A stretch of 64,000 bases of DNA from Hypomesus transpacificus (GCF_021917145.1 NC_061080.1:2399497-2463496); one strand, 5' to 3'. Shown: positions 1 to 12,273, numbered from the stretch's first letter. Notes: generated from the sequence alone by a model not told the origin. Numbers and translations are program-made.

Positions 1-105
1 TACATAGTGCCACACCCATGTTGAGGCCTCGGCAGTGAGGTGAGGACACTCCCCGTCTGTCACGTCTGTGTGGGAGGCCTGGAGATGAGCCTTGTGTTCA
101 CTCAC

Positions 106-187
106 CAGCCTCAGGGAGTCGAGGACCCAGCAGTCATCGAACGACGGTGTCATTTTCCGCGTGACGATAGGATTGCGTGTCGGTGCA
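106..187 (-). CDS. possible internal exon of an unidentified gene at the window edge
   Basis: On the minus strand a long C tract ends in 'tcgcag' (AG at 189-188). An open frame follows and meets a good donor, gtgagt, at 105-100. If the donor is ignored, the same frame stays open to position 1, giving about 62 codons. The other two frames contain stops within the first 60 bases after the acceptor. The C-tract plus 'cag' acceptor is the same type used repeatedly in the jup gene of this window. I do not recognise the peptide (it includes SFDDCWVLDSLRL). It could be an exon of the gene to the left of jup, or chance. The start codon, if any, is not determined. Confidence 0.25.
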
Positions 188-1421
188 CTGCGAGGGGGGG
201 GGGGGGGGGGGGGGGGGGAGATGATTTTGTGTTTTACACTTTGGGACTGTTTTCGGGTTGTGTCGAAGTGAGAGCCAGTGAAATGTGTGTGGGCGGGGGG
301 GGGGCTGAATGTACTGAGTTTGTGCGGAATGTCACACCAGGATTAAAGCGTCGGTCAGCCAAACGCCATTCATCTCCATCTCGACCTTTCTCCCCCTTCC
401 CCCCCCCCCCCCCCTCTCTCTTTCTGTTCGTACTGGTCAGCCAGGAGCTCACCAACAGACATTCCTGCCTTTTTTCGTTTTGTGAGCTTCATTTTCCCTC
501 CAGAGCCCTGGTATCCTCTCAATCCCTCTCCCCCAGCCACCCGCCCCCTAGGACAGGAGGAGCCCGGCCAGTAGATGGCACAGAGAAGGAAGGTTAGGGT
601 GTGGCCTTCTTTGGAAAAAGCTCAACTCACAGTTCTGGGCGGAGTAGAAATGACGAGGCACTAAAGAGTGCGAGACTATCAGTCATTAACCACACTGCGG
701 TGTTCAAATAAAGGCCAAAGTCCATTTCTGAGGTAACAGCTGTGCGCAGTTTCTCCCTTTTCCCAATCAGACAATGGGAAATGATTAACTTGAACTGATG
801 AACTCCACTGCAATGTTGACATGTTCCCTCTCGAGTGCTGACGCAAACTGCACGCATCTTGCTCAGTTTGTATCTAGTGCCTTCAACAAAAAAAAGCTTG
901 TTTAGATTTGGTGGTTTCAGAGTCTTAGTTTCGGTGTAAGTGGGATTGTTCCTCGTGGAGCCCCGCTCCGGCAACCTGTCCCAACACGTCTGTTTCTCTG
1001 TCTGCCTGTCTGTCTGTTTCTCTGTCTTTCTGTCTGTCTGTTATCGGTTCTTTACCCTATCAGCTTAATCACTGTCACCATCTATACAGGCTGCTACAGT
1101 CGGTCAAGACAGGTACCACAGGCCCTGACGGGCTCTCTTTGCACCGTGTCGGGGTATGTCATTCACACATTGATGAGCTGTTACTGCAGTGGTGTGTGTG
1201 TGTGTGTGTGTGCGCGCAAAACGATACAGATGAGAAGCAGGTGATTCCACGAGGTTGACAGAGGTCAAGCAACATGCAGCCACAGTGTGTGAACAATTTT
1301 GGTTGCCACGGTGATATGGCGGGGTGTGTCGCAACACGGAAACAATCAAATCGGATCGCTTGGCTGAACTCGTTGCCGCGCCCCGGAAAACAAAGACTAC
1401 ACAAACACTTTCAAATTCTGT

Positions 1422-1498
<77 letters not shown>

Positions 1499-4470
1499 AG
1501 ATTAACTTCAAAACACCAGAAAATCCTGCCAAATAGACTTGGCACATGTTAGAATGGATCCAACAAGCTTTGTCGTTGAAGCGTTGTTTGTTTAACGACT
1601 GTTATATCTACTGTTGTTGGAGACTGCCAGACTTCTAATCTTCGCATGAGTTCCAAACTTCAAATGTGCAGCCTGTTATTGGGATGGTAAACTTTAATTG
1701 GACTAATTGGTGCGAGTTGGCACTCCCAAGCTTGGGAATAGGAGAACCACACCTCTCATGGCAACCGAGAAGAGGGGGAGAGAGGCAGGGCCCAGAAGAA
1801 AAAAGACAGACATGGCCCCTTGCATGTTGCTGCAAGAACTGCTTTCTCCGTTAGCAACACCCATTGGGTAAGGGCCCCCCTCACACCCTCCCCCCCCCCC
1901 CCACCTCCCTCCAAAGCTGGTTGACTGGTTAGTGACTCATTCTCCTGTACCCAGTGAGGTCGAGTTGAGGTGGATACCTCACAGACACATGATGGACTGA
2001 TGGTTTACGCACACCAAGGGATTACTCTCCCATGGGAGGGTGTGGAGACAGCCTTTGACTCACCAGACTGTCGAGTTCTCGAGATGAGCGTTCCCATTCT
2101 CTAGAGAGGGAGTCACGGTTCACGAGAAGACCCCTCTGGCGTTGGTGCTGCGTACACACACCCACACACATACACAGAAGAAAGTACATGAAGGCTAGGG
2201 AGTGAAAACAACTCTCATACTCACACACATCTGCACACGCGTTCCCTACGCTCAGCTCTAGGGCAAACGCTGAAGGGAGTGGTTCTATCATTCACACCTT
2301 TTAACAGGCTGACAGCTTGGCAGACGCTGACACACATAGTAACTCCAAACCTGTCGTAGGCATATCCAGACAAGACCAGCAATTCACTGGTCCTGTAGGA
2401 TTACTGCGCTACCATTAACTCACTTGTGTAATTATGCTTTTGTTCTTTTTTTTTTATGGGGGAAAAACCATGATTTATATGATATATAACATGACAATCC
2501 AATAACTATTATGATGCTAATAAATGTAAATTACATTTAGTGTATGGTTTCAGTTGGTGAAATGTACTTCATGTAGCCTATGCAAATATCAAGATGCACA
2601 ATATGCTGGCCAAGACACGCAAGGTAAAGTTTCTGGAAGGAATTTGAAGTGCATTTCTCACCGCGCACTAACATGCCATGTACACACAGTTTGGGATTTT
2701 TATACTTGTAAAAGACAAACACGTTTCCCACAAGAGGAGTAGGCATTTAGAAAACTTTTTCTTGTGACGATGCACTCAACGACACAGCACCGTTCAATGT
2801 CGACCGACTTTAGAAATGAGCAATGGAGGGCAGTTGCGAGGCTATTTATTTTTATGTTGTAGACCGTCAGCGGTGGGAACGTTTATGAATGAAACGGGTA
2901 CTTGGTGTTGTATCTTAAGCGGGCATCTCAAACTGTCGGTTGGGCATTTGTGACCCGCTCCGCTCTGAAAATAAGCGCCGACCAAAATAGTTCAAACGCA
3001 ACATTTTAAATGCATGTCTGTGCATGCAGTCTTTCTGCCTCGTATTTGGTCTTTGGAGGTGGAATTGTGGTACGATTATGCAACAGCACGAGTTTCACGA
3101 TTTCCATGAACGTGGGGGAGAAAAAAACAAAACAATAACATGGATCAAGAAGCAAATGCGTGTCCACATTTACATACTCTCACACACTTGGCCTTTGCTC
3201 TTTAGGAGAATGGCACCAAACAGTAACTGAAGGCTCACCCCACACACGAACACAAACTCACACACGGTCTCTCACACGTTGTACACACACGGCATGTCAA
3301 CTATGCGCCCTGCGAAGAATCCCGTCACTCCGGTTACAGACCCAGCACCGCAAACATTTGAAAAAGCCGACGTCACACGAGTGGAGAACTGGATGATATT
3401 GTGTCCACTACAAGTGTGCGGACTGTCACAAGCAATTAAAGATGTAGCCTTGATTACAGTGTAAATTGCCGTCAGCTACTAAGAGTTGAAATGGAAACCC
3501 TGGTTGGATGACGGAGCATCTCAGAGCAGAGTTGAGATATGACGGTGGGGAGGATATCCTCCAATCTCTTCCTGCTCAGGATATTTTGGGTCTGCTGACA
3601 CAACGAGGAAGTCTACAAACAAATGTTTTTTGGGGGGCGTACCATTCAGTCTACTACTACTAAGTTGCAAGCGTTTAGATGAGGGCCCAAAATGAGGGTC
3701 GGAGGAAACGAGATTGAAATGGCTCATGAGAAAAAAATGAGCGGGGGAGGGAAGGGGTGAGTGACGGCAAGGATTTAAAGAGAGAGAGAGAGGGAGGTAG
3801 AGGAGGGGGTCGGTTAGAGGGCAACACTGCTCAGAGCCTCGACTAAAAATGCGAGGAGGACTTAGCTTGACAGAGACTGGGAGCCACACTCGGGTACTGG
3901 AAAGTAAAAGTACAGATTGTGCGGGCCCAGGTCTGGGGAAGGAATGCGTTGGAGGTGTGCGACAGATGGGCGTGCGGTGAGCGGTCTGTAGTGCCTCCTA
4001 CATGCAGAGAGACGGGAAGAATCTCTTCCATCTCTGTTCAGATGTGAAATGAGACGGCGACACACCCAAACTGGGCGGAGGTGTGTCTCAGTTGCCAAGG
4101 TGTGGACAAACAGTGTGAGGATCAGTTTCTCTCACACACACACACACACGAAACCTGTCAAGCTGGTTAATCAGCGAAGCGAGCAAGCATCCCGATCTCA
4201 TGGCCTTATGGGCGCTGGCTTGGGTCAAAGGTTTTGGTGGTGTGTGTGTGGGAGGGAGGGGGGGGGGGGTTGTCAGCATTCCTGTCTTTCAGCTGTCTCT
4301 CCGCCCCCCCCTTGTGCGCTCGTCCAATGACTCCTGGTTTCTCTGTTTTTTAACGGCAGATAAAATGTGCTCACCGTGTGGTGAAATAAATGTAGAACAA
4401 AGGAGAACCTTTAAATAACACAGGCTTGCTGATATTGAAGCACTGTCAGGTAGTTGGCTTGTTGTTCTAT
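188..4470. other. non-coding region upstream of jup
   Basis: I see no gene with support here. It holds long G/C homopolymers (G run around 192-219, C run around 401-414), CA/GT microsatellites and general A+T-rich sequence. It probably contains the jup promoter and an upstream non-coding exon, because the first coding exon of jup is preceded by a splice acceptor at 5425-5426. I could not place that upstream exon. Translated ORFs here are made of repeat sequence. Confidence 0.5.
1424..1495. repeat. (CA)n microsatellite
   Basis: About 36 uninterrupted CA dinucleotides, followed by GAGAG. It produces artefactual Thr-His and Cys-Val reading frames on the two strands. Confidence 0.97.
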
Positions 4471-4472
4471 TT

Positions 4473-5380
4473 AAAATCTACATAGTGAACTAGAGATGAA
4501 CATAATAATCTCTGATGAACAATGGGAAAACTCATGTGAACAGGGACACAGAGTAACCAGTAGTCCTAACTGGAGGGAATTTGGATGGAAGATTAAAATG
4601 AGATACTTCAGAACTCCACTTATAACATCTAAATGGAGCAATACCTCAGCACAATGTTGGAGGGGTTGTGGCAAGGTGGGAGACCACACACATATATTTT
4701 GGGACTGTCCAAAGTTATCGGAATACTGGAAGAAAATACAAAGGGAAATAAAAACATGTTTATTTATTGACATACCGTTAGAACCATCACACTTCATTTT
4801 AGGGATATTGCCTGATAACCTTGAAGAAAATAGCCAAACAAAACTTCTGAGGGCCCTTCTTCTAATAGCAAATAAGGTAATAACATCTTGCTGGCTGAAG
4901 CCACAGCCCCCCACAATAACCCAATGGAGGGATAGAATCCAAGATATGTACAGGATGGAACACTTGACTGCACTATTACAACTTAAAAGAGAGGCATTCA
5001 TAAACAACTGGTCTCCCATTGCTATACACTTCCATTTGATATGATAAGTAGAATATACATACTGATATATATTTCTTTTGTCTTGGTTTTTCCATTTATG
5101 CAGTGGACTTTTGCAGGCCTTTCTCTTTCAGAATACTATATTAATGTAATGTCATGTGTGATGTATTGTGTTTGTGGACAATGTTAATGTGTAACTCAAT
5201 CCTGATAATCCTTGATCCGGATGGTTTGGGCCCAAGACATCCGTGGACTGTTAACCCCACTAGACTAAGACTTGTACCCGTAGCACTTAATTTCATGTAA
5301 CGATGTGATGTACTGTATGACTGCATTTGATAAAAGGAAATAAAAAGAAGTTCAAAAAAAAAAAAAAAATCTACATAGTG
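4473..5380 (+). mobile_element. 5'-truncated L1-type LINE with target-site duplication
   Basis: The coordinates include both copies of the 15-bp direct repeat AAAATCTACATAGTG (4473-4487 and 5366-5380). The element itself is roughly 4488-5365 and ends in a poly(A) tail. The 5' target copy is preceded by TT, so the insertion site reads TT/AAAA, the preferred nick site of L1 endonuclease. The element keeps only the last part of ORF2 (see next entry) and a 3' UTR of about 300 bp. It lies about 50 bp upstream of the acceptor of the first coding jup exon, inside the presumed 5' intron. Truncation is the normal outcome of target-primed reverse transcription. The perfect duplication and intact tail suggest a fairly recent insertion. 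Confidence 0.9.
4496..5044 (+). pseudogene. C-terminal remnant of LINE ORF2 (zf-RVT region)
   Basis: A 182-codon open frame that also stays open back to the truncation point. It contains the Cys/His motif C-x3-C-x6-H-x4-C (around CGKVGDHTHIFWDC) typical of the zinc-binding segment after the reverse transcriptase domain in fish L1 ORF2 proteins. The hydrophobic and tryptophan-rich stretch that usually closes ORF2 follows. The endonuclease and polymerase domains are absent, so no active protein can be made. The frame has no internal stop, which agrees with a young insertion. Confidence 0.85.
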
Positions 5381-5426
5381 TAAGTGTCTTTTAATATTTA
5401 TTTATTTGTCTGTTTTTGTCTTGCAG

Positions 5427-5466
5427 TCATTCCTTGTTGTTTTTGGTTTAAGCCCAGGAGGCGAGG
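5427..5466 (+). other. jup: 5' UTR part of the first coding jup exon
   Basis: A T-rich tract ending in 'cttgcag' precedes position 5427, and 40 bases of leader run to the ATG. The acceptor implies at least one more upstream non-coding exon, not located. Confidence 0.7.
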
Positions 5467-8400
5467 ATGGAAATGCAAAGTGAGTATTTGTTTCAGTAGA
5501 AGGAATAAACATACTTGACCCTCTTCAGTCCTGATTAGTCTCTTTCTCCCTATCCTTTCGTCTCGTTGTCTCATTCTATCATGTTGATCCTCTTTCTGTT
5601 CTTCCTCTTATACTGTCAACTTCTCTGTCCAGTAGCACACTTGACATGATAGATTACATTACACAAACTGTACCTGCATCTTTATGTCCATATTGGGCCA
5701 AAAACCACTTTCTACCCCAATCTGACTCCCCTCTCTCTCTCGCAATCCGTCCCTGTGTCTCACCACCTCCCCCTCTCTCTCTCTCTACCTCTCTACCTCT
5801 CTCCCTCTACTTCTCTCCCTCTGTCTCTCTCCCTCTCTCCACGTCCGCTCCTCTCTCCCCTCCCTCCCTAGTGGGCGAGCCCGAGGGCCTGGTCAAGGTG
5901 TCTGAGTGGCAGCAGACGTACTATGCCGGCGACTCCGGGATCCAGTCGGGGGCGACCACAGTGCGCGACGACGAGGGGACTGAGTACAGCACCAGCAAGC
6001 ACTACACCGTCACCACGGTCACCGCTGCGAACCCCGCCGGTAACACACACACAGCAATACATTGACACGTTATGGGGACTCACACACACGTCAAACCTAT
6101 CTCTCTGGTACCACTGGTCACACACACGCACGCACGTAGAAGTCTTTTGACATGGCATATTGACACGCTGTAATAAAGCAACTCTTTATTGAGCCTAGAT
6201 AAGACGACCAGTATAAGAGATATGAAGCCCAATAAAATCTATCAAGACAACACCACTGCCTTCTAACGATTAGAAAACGACCCCCCACCCCCCGTCCTCC
6301 ACCTGGACACACACACACACACGCGTAGCAGTCTATGGAATAGCCACAGCATTGATGTTACCATGCTGTCGCCTCACGATATTGACACACCGTAATAAAA
6401 CCACTCCGTCTCTCGTCCCTCAATATAAAGACCAGTGCGACCGATATGTAGCCCAATAAAAATCGACCGGAACAACAGCACAGCCTTCTTAAGAATAAGA
6501 AGATGACCCCCACCCTCTGTCCTCCTTCCTCGACCCGCCCCCCCCCCCCCCCAAACAGAGATGGAGTCCCAGTACACCATGACGAGGGCCCAGCGCGTCC
6601 GCGCCGCCATGTTCCCCGAGACGGTGGCGGAGGGCACGGCCATCCTGTCCACGCAGACCGACCCGTCCCAGATGACCAACGTGCAGCGGCTGGCTGAGCC
6701 CTCGCAGATGCTCAAGACGGCCATCGTCCACCTCATCAACTACCAGGACGACGCCGAGCTGGCCACGCGCGCCATCCCCGAGCTCACCAAGCTGCTCAAC
6801 GACGAGGACCAGGTATGGGGGGGGCGGGGCTAACGGGTGATTGGATAGATGCGGAGGGGAGGGGCTAACTTGGGGTCGTGTAGTTGGTTGTAGATGGGTG
6901 GTTTGGGTTTTATTGGTCCTTTTTTTTGTTTGTTTATGGTTTGACCTGTTTGTTGTTGCTATGGATGAGCTGGAGATTCGCCCTCTTGTCTGTTTTTTTT
7001 TATGTGGTAGCAGCTGGGCAAGTTGTGTTGAGATGGATCGTCTGTGGGTCTTGGCGGTAATGGGGTGCTTTGGGGGGGAGACAAGTTGATAGCCCAGAAA
7101 GACAAGGAGATCCTTAAAAAGGATTGATGACCAAAAAAAACACCCGTCTAGTCTTCCTTTATCTCCAACCGTGTAAACCTCTCGTTCGTGTCCTTAGGTA
7201 TCTTAAAGGTGCGAAATGAAATCCGAATATTTACTCCGCGAGACAGCGACCCATGTTTTAACGTTTCCCCCCCCCCCCGCCCAGGTGGTCGTCAACAAGG
7301 CGGCGCTGATCGTCAACCAGCTGACCCGCAAGGAGGCGTCGCGCCGCGCGCTGATGGCGTCGCCCCAGATGGTGGCGGCGGTGGTGCGCGCCATGCAGAA
7401 CACGGGCGACATGGAGACGGCGCGGGCCACGGCCAGCATCCTGCACAACCTGTCCCACCAGAGGGAGGGGCTCCTGTCCATCTTCAAGTCGGGCGGCATC
7501 CCCGCGCTGGTCCGCATGCTCAGGTGAGGAGGGAGGGCTTCCAGAAGGCTTCCTCCGGCCCCGTCTCCCTCCCCCGGCCGTTCGTTTGGCGTAGTCTGCC
7601 ACCCTACCACCCCCACCCCCACCACCCAAGCACACACTCGCTCACACGGCCTCTTCTGCTTTTCCACCCCCGTCCTCCACACACACACACACACGTCTCC
7701 TTATCTCCTCCTCTCTCGTGTTTCCCGTGCCTCTTCCTGCCCCCAACAAAGTCGCAATGACAACAAAGTCAAAATGTATTTTCTATTTTTATTGGATTGA
7801 ATTTCGAATTAAATCCCCCCTCCCCTTCCTCGGCCCAGCTCTCCCATGGAGTCCGTGCTGTTCTACGCCATCACCACCCTGCACAACCTGCTGCTGCACC
7901 AGGAGGGCGCCAAGATGGCGGTGCGTCTGGCTGATGGCCTGCAGAGGATGGTGCCCCTGCTGAAGAAGAGCAACCCCAAGTTCCTGGCCATCACCACCGA
8001 CTGCCTGCAGCTGCTGTCCTACGGCAACCAGGAGAGCAAGGTGCGTGTGTGGCGGTTTTGTAGGCGTGTGGTGGGTGTTTTTTGGAGTAACCTATCCCTG
8101 GTTGTGTTTGTGAGAGATGGCTGTGTGTGAATATGCGCCTGTAATAGTGTGAGACTTGTGTTGAGGGAGGGCGGGGACTCGCTTGTTTGGACGTGCCGGC
8201 TTAGTTGGAACATCTGTGCGTGTGTGGAAGTCAGAGTTTGTGCGTGTCTATGCATGTGCTAACGTGTGGTTTTGGAACGGTGTGGGTGTGTGTCAGAGGT
8301 TGTTGTTTTGTCTGAAGACCATCAACGTGCACGCAGTCGCCACGAGTCGCCACAAGAGGGCACCGCGACCCCATTGGCCGACGCGGAAACGTGTTCCTCG

Positions 8401-11400
8401 TTCACGGCCAGTTTGAATGTCTGAGGTAACTCTCTGCCGTCTCCTCCAGCTGATCATCCTGGCCAACGGGGGTCATGAGGGTCTGGTCCACATCATGAGG
8501 AACTACAGCTACGAGAAGCTGCTGTGGACCACCAGCCGGGTGCTCAAGGTCCTCTCCGTGTGCCCCAGCAACAAGCCCGCCATCGTCGAGGCCGGTGAGT
8601 CGCCGAGCAACGTCTTGTTTGTTTAGGGGGCGGGAAAAATGAATGAAATGTGAAAGTGTGAATGAAAGTGCCTTGGTTGATACTTTTTAGATGTATTCAT
8701 TTACCAGACCCTTTTATCCAAAGCATCGTAGAAATGATATATGTAGTAAGTGTCGAAGGTCATTAAGGACTAGAAAGCACACAGGTCTAACGGTATTATG
8801 GGGGTCAGTGCCAACGAGCGATCTGTATCTGATCGCTGTTCAACAACGATGCGTCACAACAACATCTATTCATCGTCCACGTCTTCGGTGACGTGTCTAG
8901 TTATTTTGCCCGGATAACAGCGTCCTCTCTCTTCCAACAATCCAGGTGGGATGCAGGCGCTGGGTAAACACCTGACGGGCTCGAGCCAGCGTCTCATGCA
9001 GAACTGCCTGTGGACGCTGAGGAACCTGTCGGACGCCGCCACTAAGCAGGTCGGCCATTTTGGATCTCTTCCCGACCCCCCCCCCCCCCATACCTAGTCT
9101 GAACTCCTACCTAAGCTCGCATTGATACTTCACTTCACCTCACATTGTTCAATCCCAAGGCTCCTCATCCCTTGACCGAATTATTTATACTTCCATTTGC
9201 GAACATGCTTCTGGTAGGTGAATAACGTTGCTAGACAACAGTCGTTGGGTCATTTGAAAACTCCTTCCCCGCTGGTTGTTTTCCCTCTATTCTTTCTGTC
9301 CTCGTTTGCGAAGACTTCCTTTCCGACGGACTAAAATAACACGTTAGAACAAAACCTACCCGACAACGACAATAACAACAGGACTAACTTCTCCCTCCCT
9401 CCTCCCCCCCCCTCCCAGGACGGCCTGGACAGCCTGCTGCAGGTCCTAGTGGGCCTCCTCAGCTCCGACGACATCAACATGCTCACCTGCTCCACGGGCA
9501 TCCTGTCCAACCTGACCTGCAACAACGCGCGCAACAAGTCCCTGGTCACCCAGGGCAACGGCGTGGAGGCGCTCATCCACGCCGTGCTGCGCGCCGGCGA
9601 GAAGGAGGACGTGGCCGAGCCGGCCGTGTGCGCCCTGCGTCACCTGACCTCGCGCCACCAGGACGCCGAGCTGGCGCAGAACGCCGTGCGCCTCCACTAT
9701 GGCATCCCCGCCATCGTCAAGCTGCTCAACAAGCCCTACTACTGGCCTGTCGTCAAGGTAGGGAGGGAGGGAGGGAGGGAGGGAGGGAGGGAGGGAGGGG
9801 AGGGGGGTGTAGAAGGAAGGAGGGGTGGATGGAGGTGGGGAGGGATAAAGAAGCAGACAACCATCCCTACCACAGCCGTGTAGGTCAAGGGGAGGAAAGA
9901 GGAGAGGTGACGGTAGAGACCGCCCGCTGAGGTGAAGAACCGGGTGGTCAAGAAAGTGACGAGAAGAATCGCGGTGCCCTAACGACCATACCCCCCCCCC
10001 CCCCCCCCCCCACTCCTTCTCCAGGCTGTGGTGGGTCTGATCCGTAACCTGGCGCTGTGCCAGGAGAACCAGGTGCCCCTGAGGGAAGCGGGCGCCGTCC
10101 CCCGCCTGGTCAACCTGCTCCTGGACTCCCACAAGGACGCCCAGAAGCACGTCTCCTCCAACAAGCAGAACTACCAGGTCTGCTTCTGTTTCCTCAGAGA
10201 AAGCCTCAGAGGCTTTTTCCTCTTTGAGGCCTAATTAAGGTCTGTTTATTCACAACAACAAAGGGAATCCCTGCTAACAGCATGTTGTAAGCCTTTGATT
10301 TAATGCCATAGCTTATTTAAAGATTGTTTGGATGACTTGAGGGTGAAAACAAACGTCTTCTCTTTTATCTAGAAGATTGAAATCACGTGGCATAGCATGT
10401 AGTGTGTGTCTTTTCTATGGACATCATCATTCATGTGGTGTGTGTGTGTGTGTGTCTCAGGATGGAGTGAGGATGGAGGAGATTGTGGAGGGCTGCACAG
10501 GAGCCGTGCACATCATGGCCCGAGACCCAGAGAGCAGGGGGCAGATCGCCAACATGCAGACCATCCCACTGTTTGTGCAGGTGAGGCGCAGCCGGGAGAG
10601 AGAGCGCACGCACGCGCGTTGGATCGATTCAAGCATCTTTTCCCCTTTTTCTGTGTAGGCCCTGCACTTTAACAGTGCGCGTGTGTGTGTGTGCGTGCAT
10701 ATGTTAACCCCCCTCCCTCCCTCCTGTCCCTCGCCCCCCCCCCCCCCTCCCCAGATGCTCTACTCGCCGGTGGAGAACGTGAAGCGCGTGGCGGCGGGGG
10801 CGCTGTGCGAGCTGGCGCAGGACAAACCGTCGGCCGAGCTGATCGACGCCGAGGGCGCCTCCGCGCCTCTGATGGAGCTGCTGCACTCCAACAACGAGGG
10901 CATCGGTGAGACACACACACACACTGACCCACGGAGCAGGGCCGGCACACAGAGAGATCACACACCCATAGAAACAGTTTAGTTTCACACTTGTTGCCGA
11001 CTGTAATGTTTCCTTGGTTTGTTTAGGCCCCGTTTACTTACTCCCTAAATACCACCCAACGATCCTCGCAGTTGCTATAGTAACTAAATGAGTAACCCCC
11101 CGTCGATTTCTTTGTCGTCGTCGTCTTTCTCAGCCACCTACGCCGCCGCCGTCCTCTTCCGCATCTCCGACGACAAGAACCCCGAATACAAGAAGCGCAT
11201 GTCCGTGGAGCTCACGCACTCCCTCTACAAGACCGACCCCGCTGCCTGGGAAGTGGTGAGTGGCTCTGGTTGAGACTGGTGCTCTGGTTGAGACTGGTGC
11301 TCTGGTGGAGACTGGTGCTCTGGTGGAGACTGGTGCTCTGGTGGAGACTGGTGCTCTGGTGGAGACTGGTGCTCTGGTTGAGACTGGTGCTCTGGTTGAG

Positions 11401-12273
11401 ACTGGTGCTCTGGTTGAGACTGGTGCTCTGGTTGAGACTGGTGCTCTGGTTGAGACTGGTGCTCTGGTTGAGACTGGTGCTCTGGCGCCCCCTGCGGGAA
11501 AAACCGAGCAATTGTGTTTTGGCAACCAAACTTTGCCCATGGCAATGACTAAATACACGCCTGCCAACAGTATTGTTCAAGAGAAACGGTGGTGGGAGGC
11601 TATTGTAATGTTCGTTTTAATATCCGTACATAAACGTTGTTTGAGTAAGTTATTTGGTTTGAACTGTCTGCCACAAAGTGACTGATGTTTAACTGCTTGG
11701 GCATTTTGACGGTGTTTTGAACTTTGGCCTCTTGTGACCTCCATATCCCCCCCCCCCTCCCCTCAGGCACACAACATCGTCCCCATGGAGGCTGGCTACG
11801 GAGCGGAAGGTGAGTCCCTACGCCTGGGCCCGACGTGCCCTGTACCGTGCACGGTGGAGCCCCAAGCGGTGCACGCTTCACACGAATGACGCTCTCTCAG
11901 CTCCGCAGCCAAACGACTTAGGCCACTGGAATTCCAGGGAATTCCAACCGGACGCAGCATGAATGTTGAAAGCGGGGGGGGGGGGGGGGGGATGGGTTTG
12001 TATGGGTGTGGTTTGGATAGGTGTGGTTTGGTTTAGAAAAGGGGCACGTTTCGCCTTGGTACTAACATGGGGCCCCACATACCGATTGTCTTGACGTTTG
12101 TGTGCGTGTCTTCCTCTCTTGTAGAGATGGACCAAGCCTACCACCCGGGCTACCATGGTGGATACCCAGGTGACATGCCCGATGTCATGGATGGGGAGGG
12201 CATGGGCATGCCTGAGGACTACCAGGGCAGCATGGGCTACGACAATAGGCCCCCGTACTCTGACAACTACTAG
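5467..12273 (+). CDS. jup: junction plakoglobin (gamma-catenin), 14 coding exons
   Basis: Coding exons: 5467-5479, 5872-6039, 6559-6812, 7285-7523, 7839-8040, 8450-8594, 8946-9049, 9419-9757, 10025-10177, 10461-10580, 10755-10905, 11134-11255, 11767-11809, 12125-12273. Phases agree throughout and give 733 residues (human JUP has 745). The protein is the armadillo-repeat linker between desmosomal or classical cadherins and desmoplakin or alpha-catenin, and can act in Wnt signalling. The N-terminal tail carries the DSGIQS degron-like motif at residues 25-30. The armadillo region runs from about residue 135 to 665 with family signatures such as [15 protein letters not shown] and TLRNLSD. The acidic, Gly/Tyr-rich tail (exons 13-14) lacks the PDZ-binding end of beta-catenin, which supports plakoglobin over ctnnb1. 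The exon 7 donor GTCGGC is weak. The start ATG has context AGGATGG. Confidence 0.96.
8690..8800 (-). repeat. diverged SINE 3' tail fragment in jup intron 6
   Basis: The minus-strand equivalent of the tail motif seen at 15400-15455 and 31800-31850 (taaatg...accctttta tccaaagca). No tRNA-like head is visible. It is an old, partial copy. Confidence 0.5.
9758..9800 (+). repeat. (GGGA)n repeat at the jup exon 8 donor
   Basis: Begins immediately after the donor gtaggg and runs as GGGA units for about 40 bases. It is rich in GGG triplets, which are known intronic splicing enhancers when placed near a donor. Confidence 0.85.
11268..11485 (+). repeat. 18-bp minisatellite in jup intron 12
   Basis: About 12 head-to-tail copies of GCTCTGGTTGAGACTGGT, with a GGTTG/GGTGG variant distinguishing a central block of about four copies. 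It starts about a dozen bases after the exon 12 donor. The unit is a multiple of three, so long artefactual ORFs arise on both strands. Frame from exon 12 reaches a stop within six codons, so it does not extend the protein. Confidence 0.95.

Noticed and set aside
1104-1552. Overlapping ORFs of 80-147 codons on both strands
   Set aside because: Most residues come from the CA microsatellite (His-Thr and Cys-Val runs). No family and no splice context.
9446-10150. 234-codon minus-strand ORF
   Set aside because: Antisense to jup exons 8-9. It is a G+C-driven shadow of the real coding strand.
11130-11685. Several 90-145 codon ORFs with perfect six-residue repeats
   Set aside because: They translate the 18-bp intron minisatellite. 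Not in frame with jup exons.
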